DNA from: PALSA-911 sp963743035
GTDB lineage: Bacteria > Pseudomonadota > Alphaproteobacteria > Acetobacterales > Acetobacteraceae
Assembly (NCBI GenBank): GCA_963743035.1
Contig: CAVUOB010000004.1
Location: 62,001 to 126,000, forward strand
Direction: 5' to 3'
DNA: 64,000 nt
Every line of letters starts with the position of its first letter. Position 1 is the first letter of the stretch. A program made the position numbers and the translations under genes. Positions 18,049 to 27,299 of the stretch are shown here, piece after piece. Under the pieces are notes generated by a model. The model was not told the origin of the DNA. It did not search any database and saw only the letters and a program-made list of their open reading frames with translations.

Positions 18049-19113
18049 TTGACAACTGGGTTGACGGAACTGCTGGCGTTCTTGTCCGACAGCGCGGCCG
18101 TCCAGGTTGCGGCGGCGGCCAGGCGGGTGGCGGCCATCCGGATCGGCACCCGCAAGCATCTCTGTGCCACGCTATGGTCGCCGGATTTCGCCGTAACCTG
18201 CGCCTGGTCGCTGCCGGAGCAGGACCGTTTCTTGCTGCTGCTGGACAGCGGCCATGCCGTCGGCCATCTGGCCTGGCGCGATGAGGATTCCGGGCTGGCG
18301 GGCATTCAGCTCGATACCGCCCATCCCCTGCCGGCCATTCCGGCGCCGCGGCCGATCGCACCGGATACCGCGCTGATCTCCGTCGGCATCGACGATGCCG
18401 GCGCGCCGGTCGCCGGCCTGGCGGTGCTGCTGGATGCCCCGGCCGGCAAGGGCAACGGCACGGCGAGGATTTTCCCGGGCATCGACCGCGACGCAGGATC
18501 CGGCGATCTCGGCGGCCCGCTGATCGCCCCTTCGGGCGCGCTGGTCGGCATCATCGCGCGGCATGACGGCCAGGGCGGCCCCGCGCATGTGGTCCCGCAC
18601 GCGGTCGTCACGCGGCTGATCGCCAGCGCCCAGGCGCCCTGCGAGGCTCCTGTTCACGCACATGTGCATGAACTGGCAGCGGATGCTCTCTTCCCGGTTC
18701 CGCGCGCGGACGCGTTCGGCCACCAGGCGATGAACGGGGACACTGACGTGATGACGCTGCCGGCCACGCGTCCGATGAACGGGGCGTTGTATCGCAAGCC
18801 GCCATCCGGCCGGCGCGGCTGGCTTGGCGTCGGGCTGCAGCCCACCTCCGTGCCGCGGGCGTTGCGCCCCCTCGCCGGCCAGAACTCAGGGCGGATGGTG
18901 ATCGACATCGTGCCTGACGGTCCGGCGGACCGGGCGGGATTGCTGCCCGGCGACGTCGTGCTGACCATCGCCGAGCACAGCATGGTCGGCGCCGGCGCGG
19001 TGCGGGACTTCCTTTCCCAGGACCGGGTCGGGGAGACGGCGGAAATCGTGCTGCTGCGGTCGGGCGAGCTGTTCAGCCTGAACATCACCGTCAGCGAACG
19101 CCCGCCCGGCTAG
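18049..19113 (+). CDS. PDZ protein with a degenerate trypsin-like domain (probable pseudo-protease)
   Basis: This 354-residue protein has no signal peptide or membrane segment that I can see. Residues about 15-195 resemble a trypsin-like (S1C) fold: V-T-C-A-W at 49-53 aligns with the catalytic V-T-x-A-H segment, with Trp53 in the His position, and S-G-D-L-G-G-P at 151-157 aligns with G-D-S-G-G-P, with Leu154 in place of the Ser nucleophile. A PDZ domain follows at about 262-350 (G-W-L-G-V, then D-G-P-A-D-R-A-G-L-L-P-G-D). It is therefore unlikely to cleave peptides. The TTG start at 18049 is backed by GGGAG six bases upstream. The next gene has the same architecture. Confidence 0.75.
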   Translation: MTTGLTELLAFLSDSAAVQVAAAARRVAAIRIGTRKHLCATLWSPDFAVTCAWSLPEQDRFLLLLDSGHAVGHLAWRDEDSGLAGIQLDTAHPLPAIPAPRPIAPDTALISVGIDDAGAPVAGLAVLLDAPAGKGNGTARIFPGIDRDAGSGDLGGPLIAPSGALVGIIARHDGQGGPAHVVPHAVVTRLIASAQAPCEAPVHAHVHELAADALFPVPRADAFGHQAMNGDTDVMTLPATRPMNGALYRKPPSGRRGWLGVGLQPTSVPRALRPLAGQNSGRMVIDIVPDGPADRAGLLPGDVVLTIAEHSMVGAGAVRDFLSQDRVGETAEIVLLRSGELFSLNITVSERPPG

Positions 19114-19280
19114 CCGGCGCATGGCCGCTGTCGCCCGGCTGGGCAGCGCGGCATCTTTCGCGCACACTCCCAATTCAAGATTGGCCGTTCAAATTTGGCG
19201 GTTCAAATTTGGCCGCTTGCGACAATTTGCGGGTATAATCGGTCGCGAGCGGCCCGCCAGGACACGGAAGACGCCGAGCC

Positions 19281-20255
19281 ATGACAACCGAAGACTGGGA
19301 AATCCCGCAGAATCTGCAGCCCGACCCGGACGATTACGCGTTCGACCTGGACCGCGCGCTGCGCGCCGTGGTCGGCATCAAATCCTACGTGCCGGCAGAC
19401 GCCTTCACCGCCAACACGCTCGGAACCGAGCGCGCCGGCAGCGGCGTGGTGATCCGCGACTCGGGCCTGGTCGCCACCATCGGCTACCTGGTGACCGAGG
19501 CGGAGACCATCTGGATCACCTGCGACGACGGCCGCGCCTTGCCAGGGCATGCCCTGGCCTATGACCAGGAAAGCGGTTTCGGCCTGGTGCAGGCGCTCGG
19601 CCGGCTCGATCTGCCGGCGCTGGAGATCGGCGACACCGACCGCCTGCGCGTCGGCGATCCCGTGGTCTTCGCCGCCGCCGGCGGACGCCACCACGCCATC
19701 GAGACCAGGCTGGTCGGCCGGCAGGAATTCGCCGGCTACTGGGAATACGCGCTGGACGACGCCATGTTCACCGCCCCCGCGCACCCGTTCTGGGGCGGCG
19801 GCGGCTTGATCGGCTCGGACGGCAAGCTGTACGGCATCGGCTCGCTGATCCTGCAGCAGGGCGACGGCAAGGGCGGGCGGCACGACATGAACATGGTCGT
19901 GCCGATCAGCCATCTGACGCCGATCCTGGGCGATCTTCTCACCTATGGCCGGGTCAACCGCCCTGCCCGCCCCTGGCTCGGGATGTACGCGACCGAGCAT
20001 GGCGAGGACATCGTGGTCGGCGGGCTGGCCGATGGCGGCCCGGCGGAACTGGCCGGCGTGCGCACCGGCGACCGCATCATCGCGATAGGCGAGGAAGAAA
20101 TCACCGATCTGGTCAGCCTGTGGCATCGGATCTGGGCATCCGGCAGCGCCGGCGCGCCGGTGCGCCTGCGCCTCGGCCGGGACAACGCCACCCTGGCCCT
20201 GACCGTCCGGTCAGCGGACCGGGCATCCTTTCTCAAATCACCGAAGCTGCACTGA
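19281..20255 (+). CDS. PDZ protein with a degenerate S1C trypsin-like domain (probable pseudo-protease)
   Basis: The 324-residue protein keeps the DegP/HtrA-like scaffold: G-S-G-V-V-I at 53-58 and a C-terminal PDZ at about 225-310 (W-L-G-M, then G-G-P-A-E-L-A-G-V-R-T-G-D). The triad is lost, however. The His position reads T-I-G-Y (Tyr69), the Asp region Y-D-Q-E-S-G-F-G-L lacks the D-x-A-L Asp, and P-F-W-G-G-G-G-L at 169-176 replaces P-G-N-S-G-G-P-L. No export signal is visible. It sits 167 bases after a similar gene and 2 bases before the metallo-hydrolase, with which it is probably co-translated. A peptide-binding or scaffold role is inferred; no substrate is known. Confidence 0.78.
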   Translation: MTTEDWEIPQNLQPDPDDYAFDLDRALRAVVGIKSYVPADAFTANTLGTERAGSGVVIRDSGLVATIGYLVTEAETIWITCDDGRALPGHALAYDQESGFGLVQALGRLDLPALEIGDTDRLRVGDPVVFAAAGGRHHAIETRLVGRQEFAGYWEYALDDAMFTAPAHPFWGGGGLIGSDGKLYGIGSLILQQGDGKGGRHDMNMVVPISHLTPILGDLLTYGRVNRPARPWLGMYATEHGEDIVVGGLADGGPAELAGVRTGDRIIAIGEEEITDLVSLWHRIWASGSAGAPVRLRLGRDNATLALTVRSADRASFLKSPKLH

Positions 20256-20257
20256 AC

Positions 20258-20942
20258 ATGTCCCCATCCAAGGCTCTACGCGGCGCGATCGTAACGGTCA
20301 CGCCGTTCCAGCAGAATTGCACCCTCCTGTGGGACGAAGACAGCCTTCGGGCCGCGGTGATCGACCCCGGTGGCGATGTCGAGCGGATCCTGGGCGCGAT
20401 CGTGCAGAACCGGCTGCAGGTGGAGCGCATCCTGCTGACCCATGGCCACATGGACCACGCCGGCGGCGCCGCCGGGCTGAAGCAGGCGCTGGCGGCGCAG
20501 GGGCAGCACGTGACGATCGAGGGCCCCGATCATCCGCGACAAATTCCTGCTGGACGGCCTGGCCGAGCAGGGCCGCAAATACGGCATCGCCGGCGCGCGC
20601 GACGTCACCCCCGATCGCTGGCTGGCGGAGGGCGACAGCGTCGCGATCGGCCCGCATGCATTCGAGGTGCTGCACTGCCCCGGCCATACGCCGGGCCATG
20701 TGGTGTTCGTGAGCCACGCGCAGCGTCTGGCGCTGGTAGGCGACGTGCTGTTCCAGGGCTCGGTCGGGCGGACCGATTTCCCCTATGGCGACAGCGATGC
20801 GCTGATCAACGCCATCGTGGAAAAGCTGCTGCCGCTCGGCGATGACTTCCAGTTCGTCTGCGGCCACGGGCCCGGTTCGACGATCGGCGCCGAACGGGCC
20901 CGCAACCCGTTCCTGCGGGATGCTACAGCTCGCAGCGCGTGA
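20258..20942 (+). pseudogene. Metallo-beta-lactamase-fold hydrolase (glyoxalase II-like, YcbL type), interrupted by one extra base
   Basis: The combined 227-residue product has the metal motif T-H-G-H-M-D-H at 61-67, the second-site His in C-P-G-H-T-P-G-H, the bridging Asp in L-V-G-D-V-L-F and a late C-G-H-G-P. The layout is that of the short glyoxalase II/YcbL group, which hydrolyses thioesters. The two frames join near 20534, where removing one C gives P-D-H-R-D-K-F-L-L-D-G-L. The start at 20258 is two bases after the preceding stop. The 3' end overlaps the convergent small monooxygenase gene by 20 bases. Confidence 0.82.
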
Positions 20943-21222
20943 TCACACGGCTCTCGATCAGGTCGGCATAGGCAGCGCGGGTATTCACCAGCCTCTGGCT
21001 TTTGGTGTGGATCTCGAACGCCGCTTCGTCCTGGTAGACTTCCACCAGCATGACACGGCTGCGGTCCGCACCGCCCTCGGCGACCGGCTGCAGCACGTCG
21101 AATTGCTGGCAGCCGGGCTCGTCGGCCTTGGTGCCGGTGGCATGGGCGCGGATGATCTGGTTGAATTTGTCCCAGGTGCCGGGCTTGAGCTTGAATTCGA
21201 CGATCAGGGCGATGCGGGCCAT
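20923..21222 (-). CDS. Antibiotic biosynthesis monooxygenase (ABM) domain protein
   Basis: This 99-residue single-domain dimeric ferredoxin-like barrel protein has the typical beginning A-L-I-V-E-F-K-L-K-P-G and the pattern E-P-G-C-Q-Q-F-D-V followed by V-E-V-Y-Q-D-E-A-A-F-E-x-H. Related proteins include YgiN and small cofactor-free oxygenases. GGAGACAAAA precedes the ATG. It overlaps the tail of the convergent metallo-hydrolase and is divergent from a CoA-transferase; its substrate is unknown. Confidence 0.87.
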   Translation of the reverse strand: MARIALIVEFKLKPGTWDKFNQIIRAHATGTKADEPGCQQFDVLQPVAEGGADRSRVMLVEVYQDEAAFEIHTKSQRLVNTRAAYADLIESRVITRCEL

Positions 21223-21359
21223 TTTTGTCTCCGTTCTATTGGACGCGGGCGGAGACTATCGGTTCGCGCCATTGCCGCAAGCCGGGGCGCCGGCACCGGG
21301 TTGACCGGTCCTGGCCGGCCATCCAAGCTAACCCGGCAAATTTTCGGGATGGAATGGAC

Positions 21360-22532
21360 ATGACTGCAGGCCCGCTCGCACGCTTCAAGGTCATCGATCT
21401 CACCCGCGTGCGCGCCGGCCCCACCTGCGTGCGCCAGCTCGCCGACTGGGGCGCGGATGTGGTGAAGATCGAGGCGCCGGAAGGCGATGCCGGCCTCGGC
21501 GGCGAACGCCATGGCCCGGACTTCCAGAACCTGCACCGCAACAAGCGCAGCCTGACGCTGAACCTGAAGACCAAGGAAGGGCTGGAGATCCTCAAACGCC
21601 TGGTGGCGAAAAGCGATGTGATCGTCGAGAACTACCGCCCCGACGTGAAATTCCGCCTCGGCATCGACTACGAGAGCCTGAAGGCGATCAATCCCCGGCT
21701 GATCTACGCCTCGATCTCCGGCTTCGGCGAGGACGGGCCGTACCGCGATCGCCCCGGCTTCGACCAGATCGCCCAAGGGTTGGGCGGGCTGATGTCCATC
21801 ACCGGCCTGCCCGGCCAGGGTCCGGTGCGCGTCGGCATCCCCGTGGCCGACCTGACCGCCGGCATCTTCTGCGCCATGGGCATCCTGGTGGCGCTGCTGG
21901 AGCGGGAGCAATCCGGCCAGGGCCAATGGGTGAAGAGCAACCTGCTCGCCGCGCAGATCTCCATGCTGGACTTCCAGGCGGCACGCTGGACCATCGGCCA
22001 CGAGGTGCCCGAACAGGCCGGCAACAACCACCCGACCAGCATCCCCACCGGCGTGTTCAAGACCAAGGACGGCTACATCAACATCGCCGCCGCCGGCACC
22101 GAGATCTACGGCCGCATGTGCAAGGCCATCGGCGCGGAGCATCTGTTTACCGATCCCCGCTACGCCACCGGCCCGGCGCGATCGGACAATCGCGACGCCC
22201 TGAACACGGAGATCGAGGCGATCACGGTCGGCAAGACCTCCGCGGAGTGGATCGAGGCGCTGAACGCCGCGGGGGTCCCTTCCGGCCCGATCTACAAGAT
22301 GAACGAAGTGTTCGCCGACCCGCAGGTGAAGCACCTGAACATCACCCGCAAGGTGCCGCAGAAGGTGCTCGGCGAGGTGGAGGTTGTGGGCCAACCGATC
22401 GAGCTCAGCCGCACCCCCTGGTCCATCCGCAGCGCCTCACCGGAAGCCGGGGAGCACACGGACGCGGTGCTGGGCGAGCTCGGCTATTCCGCCGCCGAGA
22501 TCGCCGCGCTGCATGCGGGCAAGGTGGTCTGA
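21360..22532 (+). CDS. CaiB/BaiF family CoA-transferase (class III)
   Basis: This 390-residue enzyme of the family III CoA-transferases moves CoA between a donor acyl-CoA and a carboxylic acid. Features include V-I-D-L-T-R-V-R-A-G-P at the N-terminus, V-V-K-I-E-A-P, the conserved N-x-N-K-R-S-L-type segment (here H-R-N-K-R-S-L) and the putative catalytic Asp in G-F-D-Q-I-A-Q-G. The ATG at 21360 is preferred because GGA lies six bases upstream; an ATG at 21354 would add two residues. It is transcribed alone and converges on the unknown membrane protein. The substrate cannot be deduced. Confidence 0.9.
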   Translation: MTAGPLARFKVIDLTRVRAGPTCVRQLADWGADVVKIEAPEGDAGLGGERHGPDFQNLHRNKRSLTLNLKTKEGLEILKRLVAKSDVIVENYRPDVKFRLGIDYESLKAINPRLIYASISGFGEDGPYRDRPGFDQIAQGLGGLMSITGLPGQGPVRVGIPVADLTAGIFCAMGILVALLEREQSGQGQWVKSNLLAAQISMLDFQAARWTIGHEVPEQAGNNHPTSIPTGVFKTKDGYINIAAAGTEIYGRMCKAIGAEHLFTDPRYATGPARSDNRDALNTEIEAITVGKTSAEWIEALNAAGVPSGPIYKMNEVFADPQVKHLNITRKVPQKVLGEVEVVGQPIELSRTPWSIRSASPEAGEHTDAVLGELGYSAAEIAALHAGKVV

Positions 22533-22563
22533 GCGGGTTCGCCCTCTCGTACCGTCTCTGGTA

Positions 22564-23364
22564 TTATTTGAAACGGTCCTGAATCGTCGCTATGACGCGC
22601 CGCGTGTCGTCGCTGTTCGGCGCCACGGCGGCCAGGAAATCGTTGATCTTGGCCTTCAGCTTTGCGTCGTCGACGTCGCGCACCAGGCTGAGAAACTCGA
22701 CCGTGTTGTAGATGCTGGCCAGTTGCTGCTGCGACTGGGGGCTGGCCGGCTTGGCCCAATTGGCGGCGGCGCGCTCTTGCACATCCTGCTGCGCGCGGTC
22801 CAGCAACATGTCCACCAGTTGGGGATCGTCGGCCCAGCCCCGCTCGATGGTCGCGAGCGCATCGACGCGCGTGGCCTTGATCGGCGAAAACATGCTGGCG
22901 ACAAGACGCGAGCGCGTACCGTCCAGCGCGTTCTTCGCGGCCGTGATGTCCCTGGCGGTAACCGAGCCGCCGGTGTCGCTGAACCTTTCGACCGCCTTGA
23001 CCAGGCGTGCGGCCTCGTCCGGCAGCGCGATGAAGATCGCCTCGATCGCCAATTGCCGCCGCCGCTCGTCCGGTCCGGTGAGGTCGTTGACGAAGTCGCT
23101 GATCACTTTGACCTTGTCCACACGATCATGCACCAGGATGCTGGAAGCCTCGGCCGCGGTCTTGAGATCATTCAGCTTGGCGCTGGTCTCCTCGATCTGC
23201 AGCTTGGCCCGATCGATATTCGCATTGAGCATATACCCGACCACGAGCAGCAGAACGGGATTGAGGGCGGCAAAAATGACCGGGAGCCTGTCCCAGGCGC
23301 TCCCCGTCGCGGATTTTGCCGCCGGGGCCGCCGTGCCGCCCTCCCTGGATACCGTATCAGCCAT
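22564..23364 (-). CDS. Unknown membrane-anchored protein with helical C-terminal domain
   Basis: I do not recognise this 266-residue protein. It has a Ser/Ala-rich N-terminus, one clear transmembrane segment at about residues 28-47, a probable coiled-coil stretch at 50-75 (I-D-R-A-K-L-Q-I-E-E-T-S-A-K-L), then about 190 charged, helix-rich residues without cysteines or catalytic-looking motifs. The distribution of hydrophobic residues (for example L-A-I-E-A-I-F-I-A-L and A-R-L-V-K-A-V-E) would fit helical repeats. The start at 23364 (M-A-D-T-V) is chosen because GGGGAG lies six bases upstream; an ATG 18 bases earlier has no site. A perfect 18-base palindrome lies just upstream. It is convergent with the CoA-transferase and has no operon partner. 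Confidence 0.7.
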   Translation of the reverse strand: MADTVSREGGTAAPAAKSATGSAWDRLPVIFAALNPVLLLVVGYMLNANIDRAKLQIEETSAKLNDLKTAAEASSILVHDRVDKVKVISDFVNDLTGPDERRRQLAIEAIFIALPDEAARLVKAVERFSDTGGSVTARDITAAKNALDGTRSRLVASMFSPIKATRVDALATIERGWADDPQLVDMLLDRAQQDVQERAAANWAKPASPQSQQQLASIYNTVEFLSLVRDVDDAKLKAKINDFLAAVAPNSDDTRRVIATIQDRFK

Positions 23365-23390
23365 GTTCCGCTCCCCCGGCATGGCCCAGC

Positions 23391-23408
23391 CGCCTGCATA
23401 TGCAGGCG
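23391..23408. promoter_or_regulatory. Perfect 18-base palindrome upstream of the unknown membrane protein gene
   Basis: The site CGCCTGCATATGCAGGCG is fully self-complementary and lies 26 bases before the ATG at 23364. Position and symmetry suggest an operator or a leader hairpin; no specific regulator is known to me for it. Confidence 0.45.
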
Positions 23409-23480
23409 CGGGCGGCTATCGATCCTTCGGTAGAATAACAGAAGCGGCGCCCGGCCTGTAGCGGATCGTCCGATCCCGCC

Positions 23481-24305
23481 TCAAATCCGTCGCGCCATGC
23501 GCGGATCCAGCAAATCGCGCACGCCGTCGCCGAGCACGTTGATCGACAGCACCATGACGCCCAGGAACAGACCCGGAAACGTCACGTTCCAGATCGCCAG
23601 TTGAACGAAATTGCGGCCTTCGGCGATGATGTTGCCCCAGCTCGGCACCTCCGGCGGGGTACCGACGCCGAGGAAGCCGAGATAGGCCTCGATCAGCACC
23701 GCGGAAGCGCAGATATAGGTGGACTGCACGATGATCGGCGCCATCGCGTTCGGCAGCACGTGGCGGAACAGCACGCGCGGCAGGCGTGAGCCGCTGGCGA
23801 CCGCGCCCTGGATGAACACCTGTTCGCGGATCGACAGCACCACCGAACGCACCAGGCGCACCACGCGCGGCACCTCCGGGATGGTGATGGCGATGATCAC
23901 CGTCTGCACGCTGGCGCGCGTCAGCGACAGCATCGCCACCGCCAGCAATATGCCGGGGATCGCCATCAGCCCGTCCATCACCCGCATCACCACCGCATCC
24001 ACGCGGCGAAGATAGCCGCCGAGCAGCCCGATCGTGGTGCCGACGACCGTCGCCAGCACCGAGACGCAGACGCCGATCAGCAACGAAATCTGCCCGCCAT
24101 ACAGTGTGCGCCTGAGCACGTCGCGGCCATAGGCATCGGTGCCGAACCAATGCGCATCCGATGGCGGGCGCAGCCGGTGCGCCACATCCAGCTCGATCGG
24201 GTCGTACGGCGCGATCAGCCCGGCGCTGACCGACAACAGCACCAGCACGGCCAACAGGAAACCGCCGATGACGATCTTCGGATGGCGTCTCAGATGTCGC
24301 TTCAT
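23481..24305 (-). CDS. Dipeptide/oligopeptide-type ABC transporter permease (DppC-like)
   Basis: This 274-residue inner-membrane permease has about six helices. It carries the DppC N-terminal pattern (A-P-Y-D-P-I-E-L-D then H-W-F-G-T-D-x-x-G-R-D-V), the coupling loop G-A-V-A-S-G-S-R-L-P-R-V-L-F-R-H-V-L-P-N and the C-terminal L-G-D-G-V-R-D-L-L-D-P. The ATG at 24305 fits the N-terminus M-K-R-H-L-R-R-H-P-K. It lies 13 bases after the dppB-like gene. No ATPase gene follows; the next gene on this strand is the unknown membrane protein. Confidence 0.9.
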   Translation of the reverse strand: MKRHLRRHPKIVIGGFLLAVLVLLSVSAGLIAPYDPIELDVAHRLRPPSDAHWFGTDAYGRDVLRRTLYGGQISLLIGVCVSVLATVVGTTIGLLGGYLRRVDAVVMRVMDGLMAIPGILLAVAMLSLTRASVQTVIIAITIPEVPRVVRLVRSVVLSIREQVFIQGAVASGSRLPRVLFRHVLPNAMAPIIVQSTYICASAVLIEAYLGFLGVGTPPEVPSWGNIIAEGRNFVQLAIWNVTFPGLFLGVMVLSINVLGDGVRDLLDPRMARRI

Positions 24306-24318
24306 CGGAACTGCCGCA

Positions 24319-25260
<942 letters not shown>

Positions 25261-25266
25261 GAAGGG

Positions 25267-26850
25267 CTACTGCTTCTCGATATTCCAATACACCGGCTGG
25301 CCGGACTCCAGCACGCCCTTGATGTTGGAGCGGAAGGCGATGGGCTGGAAGAACTGGCCGTAGGGAATATACGGCACCGACACATAGCCGCGCGCCTGGA
25401 TCTTCTCGACCAGCTCGCGCTGATTCGCGCGATCGCTCTCCTTCGTCCAGGCGGTGACCAGCGCATCGAGTTCGGGATCGCACGGCCAGCCGGGATTGGC
25501 CTTCTCGCAGCCGGAGGCGAACCAGGTATTGGCGACGGGGCTTGCCGCATCCGGGCCGCCATGGGTGGTGATGAAGATGTGGTAGCCTCCCTTGTCGATC
25601 GGGTCCTTGCGCGCCCGGCGGACGGAGATCGTGCTCCAATCGGCCGATTGCATGTCCACCGCGATCCCGGCCTTGCGCAGCGCAGCGCCCAGCACGGTCA
25701 CCGCCGCGGCATATTGCGGCCGGTCTGTCGGCAGCAGCAGGATGATCTTTTCTCCCTTCCAACCGGCCTCCGTCAGCAACGCCTTGGCTTTGGCATAGTC
25801 CGGCTTGCGCAACGGGTCGGCGCCGATTTCGGTTTCGTTGGCGGAGTTGCACAGGAAGAACGCGCCGCAGAACTTCAGGTACAGATCGGGGTTGCCGACC
25901 GCGGCCTGCATCACGTCCTCCTGGTTGACGAGATACAGCAGCGCCTGCCGCCCCTTGTAATTGTCGAACGGCGGCGCGAGGAAATTCGGCCGCAGCACGA
26001 ACTGCACGCCCAGCTTGTCGATGTTCATCACCTTGATGTCGGGGCTTTCCTGCATCAGCTTGATGAAATCGAGCGGCGGCGCCTCGAAGTAATCGATCTC
26101 GCCGGCCATCAGCGCGGACAGCGTGGTGTTGTTGTCGGGGATGTACAGCCACTCCACCCGGTCCAGCTTGGCAACCTTGCCGCCCGACAGGTAATCCGGC
26201 GGCTCGTTGCGCGGAATGTAGTTCGGGAATTTGACGAACACCGCCTTGTTACCGGGGCGCCATTCATCGCGCTTCATCATGAACGGGCCGGAACCGATCA
26301 ATTCCGTGATCTGCTCGGTGGCCGGTTTCGACGCGATGCGCTCGGGCATCATGTAGGCAGGCGTCGTCGGCTTGGCGAGCGTATCGATCACCAGGGCATA
26401 GGGCTCCTTCAGCTTCAGGCGGAACGTCAGGTCGTCCACCACCTCGAAATCCGCCACCACCCTGGCTAGCATCTGGCCCATGACGTCGCGGACCATCCAG
26501 TGCTTCAGGGACGCGATGCAATCGGCGGCGCGCACCGGCTGGCCGTCATGGAAGGTCATGCCTTTGCGCAGCGTGAAGCTGTAGGTCAGCCTGTCGTCGC
26601 TGATGCTGTAGGTATCCACCATCTGCGGCTTCGGCTCGAATTTCGAGTTCAGCGCGAACAGCGTGTCGTAGACCAGATAGGCGTAGCGGTTGGTGATGTA
26701 GGTCGTGGTCCAGGTCGGGTCCAGGATCTTCAAATCCGCGTGCACCACGGCGCGCAGCGTCTTGTCCGATGCCTGAGCGTTGCCGACGCAGGCGGAAAAG
26801 GCCAGCAGGATGCCGGCGATCCGAGCCAGCCATTTTTTCGCCGGTCTCAT
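25267..26850 (-). CDS. Peptide-type ABC transporter periplasmic substrate-binding protein (family 5)
   Basis: This 527-residue extracytoplasmic solute-binding protein has a signal peptide (basic residues 2-10, hydrophobic core 11-22, predicted cut after A-Q-A at about 27). Family 5 features include the P-T-W-T-T near the N-terminus, F-T-L-R-K-G-M-T-F-H-D-G-Q-P-V and G-S-G-P-F-M. Such proteins bind peptides, nickel, opines or other small organic compounds. Its gene lies just upstream of the two permeases and downstream of a DUF35/thiolase pair, which suggests, without proof, that the imported compound is metabolised as a CoA ester. Confidence 0.9.
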   Translation of the reverse strand: MRPAKKWLARIAGILLAFSACVGNAQASDKTLRAVVHADLKILDPTWTTTYITNRYAYLVYDTLFALNSKFEPKPQMVDTYSISDDRLTYSFTLRKGMTFHDGQPVRAADCIASLKHWMVRDVMGQMLARVVADFEVVDDLTFRLKLKEPYALVIDTLAKPTTPAYMMPERIASKPATEQITELIGSGPFMMKRDEWRPGNKAVFVKFPNYIPRNEPPDYLSGGKVAKLDRVEWLYIPDNNTTLSALMAGEIDYFEAPPLDFIKLMQESPDIKVMNIDKLGVQFVLRPNFLAPPFDNYKGRQALLYLVNQEDVMQAAVGNPDLYLKFCGAFFLCNSANETEIGADPLRKPDYAKAKALLTEAGWKGEKIILLLPTDRPQYAAAVTVLGAALRKAGIAVDMQSADWSTISVRRARKDPIDKGGYHIFITTHGGPDAASPVANTWFASGCEKANPGWPCDPELDALVTAWTKESDRANQRELVEKIQARGYVSVPYIPYGQFFQPIAFRSNIKGVLESGQPVYWNIEKQ

Positions 26851-26886
26851 GTCGTTCTCCCTGTCGCGCGGCCTGTTCCGTTGCGG

Positions 26887-27288
26887 TCAGGCCATCTTGA
26901 ATTTCGGCAGCGTCACGTCTTCGGTAACCGCGTCGAACACGACCTCGACCGCGGCGCCCATTCTGGCGTTGTCGGACGGCCCGACAAGGTTGCTGACCAT
27001 CACCGGGCCTTCGGCCAGCCGCACCAGGCAGACCCGGTAAGGCAGATCCTCCTTGAAACCGTCCCAGTAGGCGCGATGGAAATCCACCCAGGATTCCAGC
27101 GTCGCCTTGCCGGATACCACCAGCCATTCCTGGTCCGGCGACAGGCATTTCGGGCAGACCGGCGATGGCGGGTAGCGCTTATCGCCGCAGGATCTGCAGT
27201 GCTGGACGGACAATCTGCCCGCGCGGGCATTGTCCCAGAACCCCTGGTTCAGCTCGTCAATCTTCGGCAGCGGCTTGTTGTAGCTCAT
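26887..27288 (-). CDS. DUF35 / OB-fold zinc-ribbon protein
   Basis: The 133-residue protein has a zinc ribbon with C31-x2-C34 and C45-x2-C48, preceded by the usual N-terminal helix (F-W-D-N-A-R-A-G-R-L), followed by an OB-fold containing V-x-S-W-V-D-F-H. DUF35 proteins act as CoA-binding partners of thiolase-like enzymes, and this gene follows a thiolase by 11 bases. AGGAGA precedes the ATG at 27288. Together they should form a heteromeric acyltransferase or thiolase/aldolase complex. Confidence 0.92.
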   Translation of the reverse strand: MSYNKPLPKIDELNQGFWDNARAGRLSVQHCRSCGDKRYPPSPVCPKCLSPDQEWLVVSGKATLESWVDFHRAYWDGFKEDLPYRVCLVRLAEGPVMVSNLVGPSDNARMGAAVEVVFDAVTEDVTLPKFKMA

Positions 27289-27299
27289 CGGAAGTCTCC

